Source of the DNA: Auanema rhodensis
Taxonomy: Eukaryota > Nematoda > Chromadorea > Rhabditida > Rhabditidae
Length of the DNA stretch: 64,000 nucleotides
Direction: 5' to 3'
Assembly: GCA_964057225.1 (NCBI GenBank)
Contig: OZ059900.1
Coordinates: 22,955,638 to 23,019,637, forward strand
Below are positions 15,201 to 26,216 of the stretch, piece after piece. Position numbers and translations under genes: made by a program. Numbering within the stretch: position 1 is the first letter of the stretch; each line of letters begins with the position of its first letter. The notes beneath the pieces were generated by a model. The model was not told the origin of the DNA. It made no database searches and saw nothing but the letters and a program-made list of their open reading frames with translations.

Positions 15201-18200
15201 CTAGTTCCACTTTCACGACAAAAAAACAGGGGTTAGAAAATTAAGGAAATTAGCATATTCTGAGGGCACGCCCCTTATGGCTAATATTGATTAAATCGAT
15301 TTTTGTTCATATGAGTCGTCAAATGCAACGAATTTCAGCGTGTTACATACTAAAATGAAGCATTTTACATGCTGAACACCAGAAAAATACAAAAACACAG
15401 TATTTCCCATGAGAAATATTTTATTATGCTGGAAAACCAGTTTTTGGAAATTTCGCTGTAAACAAGGTTTTGACTTACGATTTCATGTGTTCAAACTCAT
15501 GCAATGTCAATGAAACTTGGCTCAAAATTGTTCGTACAACGTCTAGTTCCACTTTCACGACAAAAAAACAGGGGTTAGAAAATTAAGGAAATTAGCATAT
15601 TCTGAGGGCACGCCCCTTATGGCTAATATTGATTAAATCGATTTTTGTTCATATGAGTCGTCAAATGCAACGAATTTCAGCGTGTTACATACTAAAATGA
15701 AGCATTTTACATGCTGAACACTAGAAAAATACAAAAACACAGTATTTCCTATGAGAAATATTTTATTATGCTGGAAAACCAGTTTTTGGAAATTTCGCTG
15801 TAAACAAGGTTTTGACTTACGATTTCATGTGTTCAAACTCATGCAATGTCAATGAAACCTAGCTCAAAATTGTTCGTACAACGTCTAGTTCCACTTTCAC
15901 GACAAAAAAACAGGGGTTAGAAAATTAAGGAAATTAGCATATTCTGAGGGCACGCCCCTTATGGCTAATATTGATTAAATCGATTTTTGTTCATATGAGT
16001 CGTCAAATGCAACGAATTTCAGCGTGTTACATATTAAAATGAAGCATTTTACATGCTGAACACTAGAAAAATACAAAAACACAGTATTTCTCATGAGAAA
16101 TATTTTATTATGCTGGAAAACCAGTTTTTGGAAATTTCGCTGTAAACAAGGTTTTGACTTACGATTTCATGTGTTCAAACTCATGCAATGTCAATGAAAC
16201 CTAGCTCAAAATTGTTCGTACAACGTCTAGTTCCACTTTCACGACAAAAAAACAAGGGTTAGAAAATTAAGGAAATTAGCATATTCTGAGGGCACGCCCC
16301 TTATGGCTAATATTGATTAAATCGATTTTTGTTCATATGAGTCGTCAAATGCAACGAATTTCAGCGTGTTACATACTAAAATGAAGCATTTTACATGCTG
16401 AACACTAGAAAAATACAAAAACACAGTATTTCCCATGAGAAATATTTTATTATGCTGGAAAACCAGTTTTTGGAAATTTCGCTGTAAACAAGGTTTTGAC
16501 TTACGATTTCATGTGTTCAAACTCATGCAATGTCAATGAAACCTAGCTCAAAGTTGTTCGTACAACGTCTAGTTCCACTTTCAAGACAAAAAAACAGGGG
16601 TTAGAAAATTAAGGAAATTAGCATATTCTGAGGGCACGCCCCTTATGGCTAATATTGATTAAATCGATTTTTGTTCATATGAGTCGTCAAATGCAACGAA
16701 TTTCAGCGTGTTACATACTAAAATGAAGCATTTTACATGCTGAACACTAGAAAAATACAAAAACACAGTATTTCCCATGAGAAATATTTTATTATGCTGG
16801 AAAACCAGTTTTTGGAAATTTCGCTGTAAACAAGGTTTTGACTTACGATTTCATTTGTTCAAACTCATGCAATGTCAATGAAACCTAGCTCAAAATTATT
16901 TGTACAACGTCTAGTTCCACTTTCACGACAAAAAAACAGGGGTTAGAAAATTAAGGAAATTAGCATATTCTGAGGGCACGCCCCTTATGGCTAATATTGA
17001 TTAAATCGATTTTTGTTCATATGAGTCGTCAAATGCAACGAATTTCAGCGTGTTACATACTAAAATGAAGCATTTTACATGCTGAACACTAGAAAAATAC
17101 AAAAACACAGTATTTCCCATGAGAAATATTTTATTATGCTGGAAAACCAGTTTTTGGAAATTTCGCTGTAAACAAGGTTTTGACTTACGATTTCATGTGT
17201 TCAAACTCATGCAATGTCAATGAAACCTAGCTCAAAATTGTTCGTACAACGTCTAGTTCCACTTTCACGACAAAAAAACAAGGGTTAGAAAATTAAGGAA
17301 ATTAGCATATTCTGAGGGCACGCCCCTTATGGCTAATATTGATTAAATCGATTTTTGTTCATATGAGTCGTCAAATGCAACGAATTTCAGCGTGTTACAT
17401 ACTAAAATGAAGCATTTTACATGCTGAACACTAGAAAAATACAAAAACACAGTATTTCCCATGAGAAATATTTTATTATGCTGGAAAACCAGTTTTTGGA
17501 AATTTCGCTGTAAACAAGGTTTTGACTTACGATTTCATGTGTTCAAACTCATGCAATGTCAATGAAACCTAGCTCAAAATTGTTCGTACAACGTCTAGTT
17601 CCACTTTCACGACAAAAAAACAGGGGTTAGAAAATTAAGGAAATTAGCATATTCTGAGGGCACGCCCCTTATGGCTAATATTGATTAAATCGATTTTTGT
17701 TCATATGAGTCGTCAAATGCAACGAATTTCAGCGTGTTACATACTAAAATGAAGCATTTTACATGCTGAACACTAGAAAAATACAAAAACACAGTATTTC
17801 CTATGAGAAATATTTTATTATGCTGGAAAACCAGTTTTTGGAAATTTCGCTGTAAACAAGGTTTTGACTTACGATTTCATGTGTTCAAACTCATGCAATG
17901 TCAATGAAACCTAGCTCAAAATTGTTCGTACAACGTCTAGTTCCACTTTCACGACAAAAAAACAGGGGTTAGAAAATTAAGGAAATTAGCATATTCTGAG
18001 GGCACGCCCCTTATGGCTAATATTGATTAAATCGATTTTTGTTCATATGAGTCGTCAAATGCAACGAATTTCAGCGTGTTACATACTAAAATGAAGCATT
18101 TTACATGCTGAACACTGAAAGAATACAAAAACACAGTATTTCTCATGAGAAATATTTTATTATGCTGGAAAACCAGTTTTTGGAAATTTCGCTGTAAACA

Positions 18201-20460
18201 AGGTTTTGACTTACGATTTCATGTGTTCAAACTCATGCAATGTCAATGAAACTTGGCTCAAAATTGTTCGTACAACGTCTAGTTCCACTTTCACGACAAA
18301 AAAACAGGGGTTAGAAAATTAAGGAAATTAGCATATTCTGAGGGCACGCCCCTTATGGCTAATATTGATTAAATCGATTTTTGTTCATATGAGTCGTCAA
18401 ATGCAACGAATTTCAGCGTGTTACATACTAAAATGAAGCATTTTACATGCTGAACACTAGAAAAATACAAAAACACAGTATTTCCTATGAGAAATATTTT
18501 ATTATGCTGGAAAACCAGTTTTTGGAAATTTCGCTGTAAACAAGGTTTTGACTTACGATTTCATGTGTTCAAACTCATGCAATGTCAATGAAACCTAGCT
18601 CAAAATTGTTCGTACAACGTCTAGTTCCACTTTCACGACAAAAAAACAGGGGTTAGAAAATTAAGGAAATTAGCATATTCTGAGGGCACGCCCCTTATGG
18701 CTAATATTGATTAAATCGATTTTTGTTCATATGAGTCGTCAAATGCAACGAATTTCAGCGTGTTACATACTAAAATGAAGCATTTAACATGCTGAACACT
18801 AGAAAAATACAAAAACACAGTATTTCTCATGAGAAATATTTTATTATGCTGGAAAACCAGTTTTTGGAAATTTCGCTGTAAACAAGGTTTTGACTTACGA
18901 TTTCATGTGTTCAAACTCATGCAATGTCAATGAAACCTAGCTCAAAATTGTTTGTACAACGTCTAGTTCCACTTTCACGACAAAAAAACAGGGGTTAGAA
19001 AATTAAGGAAATTAGCATATTCTGAGGGCACGCCCCTTATGGCTAATATTGATTAAATCGATTTTTTGTTCATATGAGTCGTCAAATGCAACGAATTTCA
19101 GCGTGTTACATACTAAAATGAAGCATTTTACATGCTGAACACTAGAAAAATACAAAAACACAGTATTTCCCATGAGAAATTATTTATTATGCTGGAAAAC
19201 CAGTTTTTGGAAATTTCGCTGTAAACAAGGTTTTGACTTACGATTTCATGTGTTCAAACTCATGCAATGTCAATGAAACCTAGCTCAAAATTGTTCGTAC
19301 AACGTCTAGTTCCACTTTCACGACAAAAAAACAAGGGTTAGAAAATTAAGGAAATTAGCATATTCTGAGGGCACGCCCCTTATGGCTAATATTGATTAAA
19401 TCGATTTTTGTTCATATGAGTCGTCAAATGCAACGAATTTCAGCGTGTTACATACTAAAATGAAGCATTTTACATGCTGAACACTAGAAAAATACAAAAA
19501 CACAGTATTTCCCATGAGAAATATTTTATTATGCTGGAAAACCAGTTTTTGGAAATTTCGCTGTAAACAAGGTTTTGACTTACGATTTCATGTGTTCAAA
19601 CTCATGCAATGTCAATGAAACCTAGCTCAAAATTGTTCGTACAACGTCTAGTTCCACTTTCACGACAAAAAAACAGGGGTTAGAAAATTAAGGAAATTAG
19701 CATATTCTGAGGGCACGCCCCTTATGGCTAATATTGATTAAATCGATTTTTGTTCATATGAGTCGTCAAATGCAACGAATTTCAGCGTGTTACATACTAA
19801 AATGAAGCATTTTACATGCTGAACACTAGAAAAATACAAAAACACAGTATTTCCTATGAGAAATATTTTATTATGCTGGAAAACCAGTTTTTGGAAATTT
19901 CGCTGTAAACAAGGTTTTGACTTACGATTTCATGTGTTCAAACTCATGCAATGTCAATGAAACCTAGCTCAAAATTGTTCGTACAACGTCTAGTTCCACT
20001 TTCACGACAAAAAAACAGGGGTTAGAAAATTAAGGAAATTAGCATATTCTGAGGGCACGCCCCTTATGGCTAATATTGATTAAATCGATTTTTGTTCATA
20101 TGAGTCGTCAAATGCAACGAATTTCAGCGTGTTACATACTAAAATGAAGCATTTAACATGCTGAACACTAGAAAAATACAAAAACACAGTATTTCTCATG
20201 AGAAATATTTTATTATGCTGGAAAACCAGTTTTTGGAAATTTCGCTGTAAACAAGGTTTTGACTTACGATTTCATGTGTTCAAACTCATGCAATGTCAAT
20301 GAAACCTAGCTCAAAATTGTTTGTACAACGTCTAGTTCCACTTTCACGACAAAAAAACAGGGGTTAGAAAATTAAGGAAATTAGCATATTCTGAGGGCAC
20401 GCCCCTTATGGCTAATATTGATTAAATCGATTTTTTGTTCATATGAGTCGTCAAATGCAA
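12297..20460 (+). repeat. Multi-monomer block repeats in satellite A (about 1.03, 1.37 and 5.8 kb spacings)
   Basis: The variant GCATTTAAC is at 12964, 13991, 18780 and 20149. The first pair is 1027 bp apart, and the last pair is 1369 bp apart. The variant GAAACTTGG is at 12432, 15512 and 18248. A six-T version of ATCGATTTTTTG and the variant GAAATTATTTATT travel with these markers. The additional 1-3 bp over exact multiples of 342 is explained by the extra T in the six-T monomers. This shows repeated copying of groups of 3, 4, 8 and about 17 monomers. Exact edges were not resolved. Confidence 0.7.
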
Positions 20461-20865
20461 CGAATTTCAGCGTGTTACATACTAAAATGAAGCATTTTAC
20501 ATGCTGAACACTAGAAAAATACAAAAACACAGTATTTCCCATGAGAAATATTTTATTGAGCTGGAAAACCAGTTTTTGGAAATTTCGCTGTAAACAAGGT
20601 TTTGACTTACGATTTCATGTGTTCAAACTCATGCAATGTCAATGAAACCTAGCTCAAAATTGTTCGTACAACGTCTAGTTCCACTTTCACGACAAAAAAA
20701 CAGGGGTTAGAAAATTAAGGAAATTAGCATATTCTGAGGGCACGCCCCTTATGGCTAATATTGATTAAATCGATTTTTGTTCATATGAGTCGTCAAATGC
20801 AACGAATTTCAGCGTGTTACATACTAAAATGAAGCATTTTACATGCTGAACACTAGAAAAATACA

Positions 20866-21058
20866 AAAACACAGTATTTCCCATGAGAAATATTTTATTA
20901 TGCTGGAAAACCAGTTTTAGCATATTCTGAGGGCACGCCCCTTATGGCTAATATTGATTAAATCGATTTTTGTTCATATGAGTCGTCAAATGCAACGAAT
21001 TTCAGCGTGTTACATACTAAAATGAAGCATTTTACATGCTGAACACTAGAAAAATACA
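20866..21058 (+). repeat. Truncated satellite A monomer 1 (193 bp)
   Basis: CCAGTTTT runs straight into AGCATATTC, removing 149 bp of the usual monomer. The two parent sites share TT, a minimal microhomology. The monomer is 193 bp instead of 342, and the array phase resumes normally afterwards. Confidence 0.93.
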
Positions 21059-22426
21059 AAAACACAGTATTTCCCATGAGAAATATTTTATTGAGCTGGA
21101 AAACCAGTTTTTGGAAATTTCGCTGTAAACAAGGTTTTGACTTACGATTTCATGTGTTCAAACTCATGCAATGTCAATGAAACCTAGCTCAAAATTGTTC
21201 GTACAACGTCTAGTTCCACTTTCACGACAAAAAAACAGGGGTTAGAAAATTAAGGAAATTAGCATATTCTGAGGGCACGCCCCTTATGGCTAATATTGAT
21301 TAAATCGATTTTTGTTCATATGAGTCGTCAAATGCAACGAATTTCAGCGTGTTACATACTCAAATGAAGCATTTTACATGCTGAAAACTAGAAAAATACA
21401 AAAACACAGTATTTCCCATGAGAAATATTTTATTATGCTGGAAAACCAGTTTTTGGAAATTTCGCTGTAAACAAGGTTTTGACTTACGATTTCATGTGTT
21501 CAAACTCATGCAATGTCAATGAAACCTAGCTCAAAATTGTTCGTACAACGTCTAGTTCCACTTTCACGACAAAAAAACAGGGGTTAGAAAATTAAGGAAA
21601 TTAGCATATTCTGAGGGCACGCCCCTTATGGCTAATATTGATTAAATCGATTTTTGTTCATATGAGTCGTCAAATGCAACGAATTTCAGCGTGTTACATA
21701 CTAAAATGAAGCATTTTACATGCTGAACACTAGAAAAATACAAAAACACAGTATTTCCCATGAGAAATATTTTATTATGCTGGAAAACCAGTTTTTGGAA
21801 ATTTCGCTGTAAACAAGGTTTTGACTTACGATTTCATGTGTTCAAACTCATGCAATGTCAATGAAACCTAGCTCAAAATTGTTCGTACAACGTCTAGTTC
21901 CACTTTCACGACAAAAAAACAGGGGTTAGAAAATTAAGGAAATTAGCATATTCTGAGGGCACGCCCCTTATGGCTAATATTGATTAAATCGATTTTTGTT
22001 CATATGAGTCGTCAAATGCAACGAATTTCAGCGTGTTACATACTAAAATGAAGCATTTTACATGCTGAACACTAGAAAAATACAAAAACACAGTATTTCC
22101 CATGAGAAATATTTTATTGAGCTGGAAAACCAGTTTTTGGAAATTTCGCTGTAAACAAGGTTTTGACTTACGATTTCATGTGTTCAAACTCATGCAATGT
22201 CAATGAAACCTAGCTCAAAATTGTTCGTACAACGTCTAGTTCCACTTTCACGACAAAAAAACAGGGGTTAGAAAATTAAGGAAATTAGCATATTCTGAGG
22301 GCACGCCCCTTATGGCTAATATTGATTAAATCGATTTTTGTTCATATGAGTCGTCAAATGCAACGAATTTCAGCGTGTTACATACTAAAATGAAGCATTT
22401 TACATGCTGAACACTAGAAAAATACA

Positions 22427-22619
22427 AAAACACAGTATTTCCCATGAGAAATATTTTATTATGCTGGAAAACCAGTTTTAGCATATTCTGAGGGCACGCC
22501 CCTTATGGCTAATATTGATTAAATCGATTTTTGTTCATATGAGTCGTCAAATGCAACGAATTTCAGCGTGTTACATACTAAAATGAAGCATTTTACATGC
22601 TGAACACTAGAAAAATACA
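22427..22619 (+). repeat. Truncated satellite A monomer 2 (193 bp)
   Basis: It carries the same 149-bp deletion with the identical junction, exactly 1561 bp after truncated monomer 1. It is therefore a copy of that deletion made when the HOR duplicated, not an independent event. Confidence 0.93.
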
Positions 22620-23645
22620 AAAACACAGTATTTCCCATGAGAAATATTTTATTGAGCTGGAAAACCAGTTTTTGGAAATTTCGCTGTAAACAAGGTTTTG
22701 ACTTACGATTTCATGTGTTCAAACTCATGCAATGTCAATGAAACCTAGCTCAAAATTGTTCGTACAACGTCTAGTTCCACTTTCACGACAAAAAAACAGG
22801 GGTTAGAAAATTAAGGAAATTAGCATATTCTGAGGGCACGCCCCTTATGGCTAATATTGATTAAATCGATTTTTGTTCATATGAGTCGTCAAATGCAACG
22901 AATTTCAGCGTGTTACATACTCAAATGAAGCATTTTACATGCTGAAAACTAGAAAAATACAAAAACACAGTATTTCCCATGAGAAATATTTTATTATGCT
23001 GGAAAACCAGTTTTTGGAAATTTCGCTGTAAACAAGGTTTTGACTTACGATTTCATGTGTTCAAACTCATGCAATGTCAATGAAACCTAGCTCAAAATTG
23101 TTCGTACAACGTCTAATTCCACTTTCACGACAAAAAAACAGGGGTTAGAAAATTAAGGAAATTAGCATATTCTGAGGGCACGCCCCTTATGGCTAATATT
23201 GATTAAATCGATTTTTGTTCATATGAGTCGTCAAATGCAACGAATTTCAGCGTGTTACATACTAAAATGAAGCATTTTACATGCTGAACACTAGAAAAAT
23301 ACAAAAACACAGTATTTCCCATGAGAAATATTTTATTGAGCTGGAAAACCAGTTTTTGGAAATTTCGCTGTAAACAAGGTTTTGACTTACGATTTCATGT
23401 GTTCAAACTCATGCAATGTCAATGAAACCTAGCTCAAAATTGTTCGTACAACGTCTAGTTCCACTTTCACGACAAAAAAACAGGGGTTAGAAAATTAAGG
23501 AAATTAGCATATTCTGAGGGCACGCCCCTTATGGCTAATATTGATTAAATCGATTTTTGTTCATATGAGTCGTCAAATGCAACGAATTTCAGCGTGTTAC
23601 ATACTAAAATGAAGCATTTTACATGCTGAACACTAGAAAAATACA

Positions 23646-23838
23646 AAAACACAGTATTTCCCATGAGAAATATTTTATTATGCTGGAAAACCAGTTTTAG
23701 CATATTCTGAGGGCACGCCCCTTATGGCTAATATTGATTAAATCGATTTTTGTTCATATGAGTCGTCAAATGCAACGAATTTCAGCGTGTTACATACTAA
23801 AATGAAGCATTTTACATGCTGAACACTAGAAAAATACA
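23646..23838 (+). repeat. Truncated satellite A monomer 3 (193 bp)
   Basis: Identical deletion junction, 1219 bp after truncated monomer 2. This spacing is the 1561-bp period less one 342-bp monomer. Confidence 0.93.
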
Positions 23839-24180
23839 AAAACACAGTATTTCCCATGAGAAATATTTTATTATGCTGGAAAACCAGTTTTTGGAAATTT
23901 CGCTGTAAACAAGGTTTTGACTTACGATTTCATGTGTTCAAACTCATGCAATGTCAATGAAACCTAGCTCAAAATTGTTCGTACAACGTCTAGTTCCACT
24001 TTCACGACAAAAAAACAGGGGTTAGAAAATTAAGGAAATTAGCATATTCTGAGGGCACGCCCCTTATGGCTAATATTGATTAAATCGATTTTTGTTCATA
24101 TGAGTCGTCAAATGCAACGAATTTCAGCGTGTTACATACTAAAATGAAGCATTTTACATGCTGAACACTAGAAAAATACA

Positions 24181-24373
24181 AAAACACAGTATTTCCCATG
24201 AGAAATATTTTATTATGCTGGAAAACCAGTTTTAGCATATTCTGAGGGCACGCCCCTTATGGCTAATATTGATTAAATCGATTTTTGTTCATATGAGTCG
24301 TCAAATGCAACGAATTTCAGCGTGTTACATACTAAAATGAAGCATTTTACATGCTGAACACTAGAAAAATACA
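24181..24373 (+). repeat. Truncated satellite A monomer 4 (193 bp)
   Basis: Identical deletion junction, 535 bp (342+193) after truncated monomer 3. It is the last truncated copy. No 193-bp monomer is seen after this point or in the block beyond the gap. Confidence 0.93.
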
Positions 24374-25398
24374 AAAACACAGTATTTCTCATGAGAAATA
24401 TTTTATTATGCTGGAAAACCAGTTTTTGGAAATTTCGCTGTAAACAAGGTTTTGACTTACGATTTCATGTGTTCAAACTCATGCAATGTCAATGAAACCT
24501 AGCTCAAAATTGTTTGTACAACGTCTAGTTCCACTTTCACGACAAAAAAACAGGGGTTAGAAAATTAAGGAAATTAGCATATTCTGAGGGCACGCCCCTT
24601 ATGGCTAATATTGATTAAATCGATTTTTGTTCATATGAGTAGTCAAATGCAACGAATTTCAGCGTGTTACATACTTAAATGAAGCATTTTACATGCTGAA
24701 CACTAGAAAAATACAAAAACACAGTATTTCCCATGAGAAATATTTTATTATGCTGGAAACCAGTTTTTGGAATTTTCGCTGTAAACAAGGTTTTGACTTA
24801 CGATTTCATGTGTTCAAACTCATGCAATGTCAATGAAACCTAGCTCAAAATTGTTCCTACAACGTCTAATTCCACTTTCACGACAAAAAAACAGGGGTTA
24901 GAAAATTTAGGAAATTAGCATATTCTGAGGGCACGCCCCTTATGGCTAATATTGATTAAATCGATTTTTGTTCATATAAGTCGTCAAATGCAACGAATTT
25001 CAGCGTGTTACATACTAAAATGAAGTATTTTACATGCTGAACACTAGAAAAATACAAAAACACAGTATTTCCCATGAGAAATATTTTATTATGCTGGAAA
25101 ACCAGTTTTTGGAAATTTCGCTGTAAACAAGGTTATGACTTACGATTTCATGTGTTCAAACTCATGCAATGTCAATGAAACCTAGCTCAAAATTGTTCGT
25201 ACAACGTCTAGTTCCACTTTCACGACAAAAAAACAGGGGTTAGAAAATTTAGGAAATTAGCATATTCTGAGGGCACGCCCCTTATGGCTAATATTGATTA
25301 AATCGATTTTTGTTCATATGAGTCGTCAAGTGCAACGAATTTCAGCGTGTTACATACTAAAATGAAGTATTTTACATGCTGAACACTAGAAAAATACA

Positions 25399-26211
25399 AA
25401 AACACAGTATTTCCCATGAGAAATATTTTATTATGCTGGAAAACCAGTTTGAAAATTTCGCTGTAAACAAAGTTTTGACTTACGATTGCATGTGTTCAAA
25501 CTCATGCAATGTCAATGAAACCTAGCTCAAAATTGTTCGTACAACGTCTAGTTCCACTTTCACGACAAAAAAACAGGGGTTAGAAAATTAAGGAAATTAG
25601 CATATTCTGAGGGCACGCCCCTTATGGCTAATATTGATTAAATCGATTTTTGTTCATATGAGTCGTCAAATGCAACGAATTTCAGCGTGTTACATACTAA
25701 AATGAAGCATTTTACATGCTGAACACTAGAAAAATACAAAAACACAGTATTTCCCATGAGAAATATTTTATTGAGCTGGAAAACCAGTTTTTGGAAATTT
25801 CGCTGTAAACAAGGTTTTGACTTACGATTTCATGTGTTCAAACTCATACAATGTCAATGAAACCTAGCTCAAAATTGTTCGTACAACGTCTAGTTCCACT
25901 TTCACGACAAAAAAACAGGGGTTAGAAAATTAAGGAAATTAGCATATTCTGAGGGCACGCCCCTTATGGCTAATATTGATTAAATCGATTTTTGTTCATA
26001 TGAGTCGTCAAATGCAACGAATTTCAGCGTGTTACATACTAAAATGAAGCATTTTACATGCTGAACACTAGAAAAATACAAAAACACAGTATTTCCCATG
26101 AGAAATATTTTATTATGCTGGAAAACCAGTTTTTGAAAATTTCGCTGTAAACAAAGTTTTGACTTACGATTGCATGTGTTCAAACTCATGCATAGTCAAT
26201 GAAACCTAGCT
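25399..26211 (+). repeat. Divergent edge monomers of satellite A next to the A/B junction
   Basis: Two monomers two periods apart share private changes: TACGATTGCA at 25481 and 26165 (684 bp apart), GAAAATTTCG in place of GGAAATTTCG, and AAAGTTTTG in place of AAGGTTTTG. The first also lacks two T residues in the CCAGTTTTT tract. The last monomer is cut off after CCTAGCT and has a small rearrangement (GCATAGTCAATG where GCAATGTCAATG is usual). Higher divergence at an array edge is the usual result of less frequent homogenisation there. Confidence 0.8.
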
Positions 26212-26216
26212 ACTGG
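26208..26216. other. Satellite A to satellite B junction
   Basis: Satellite A reads as far as CCTAGCT (ending at 26211), and satellite B begins with ACTGGAAACAGG at 26212. There is no intervening unique sequence, no target-site duplication that I can see, and no convincing microhomology. The join is seen directly; its mechanism is unknown. Confidence 0.9.

Larger units (their letters stand above)
20558..23679 (+). repeat. Pentameric higher-order repeat (1561 bp) with a truncated monomer
   Basis: The marker TTGAGCTGG (usual TTATGCTGG) has its GAG at 20558, 21093, 22119, 22654 and 23338. The first repeat period is 1561 bp, made of four 342-bp monomers and one 193-bp monomer. Independent markers confirm it: TACTCAAATG is at 21357 and 22918, and the truncation scar is at 20911 and 22472, each 1561 bp apart. 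The following copy is one monomer shorter (22119 to 23338 is 1219 bp). The right edge given here is approximate. Confidence 0.88.
1..26211 (+). repeat. Satellite A tandem array (342-bp monomer), left block
   Basis: Head-to-tail array. The landmark AAAACACAG recurs at 1, 343 and 685, giving a 342-bp period that continues to the boundary. Other landmarks in each monomer are a ClaI site (ATCGAT), an NdeI site (CATATG), a short dyad GGGC-AC-GCCC and a short hairpin CTGG-AAAA-CCAG. Monomers differ by a handful of substitutions and single-base indels, so the array is recently homogenised. I estimate about 74 full monomers and four truncated ones. All frames are interrupted by stops at monomer period, so it is non-coding. 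The sequence is AT-rich with frequent A/T tracts. No promoter, transposon end or unique sequence is visible inside. Satellite identity is certain from the sequence; location in heterochromatin is inferred. Confidence 0.98.

Noticed and set aside
25980-26189. 69-residue open frame on the minus strand
   Set aside because: It lies entirely within a satellite A monomer and is open only because a T-to-G variant (TACGATTGCA) removes the TGA present in ordinary monomers. There are no domain features, and it ends at the monomer's normal stop.
1-26211. CRISPR-like array
   Set aside because: The period is regular, but the whole 342-bp unit is repeated. There are no short repeats with unique spacers and no cas genes.
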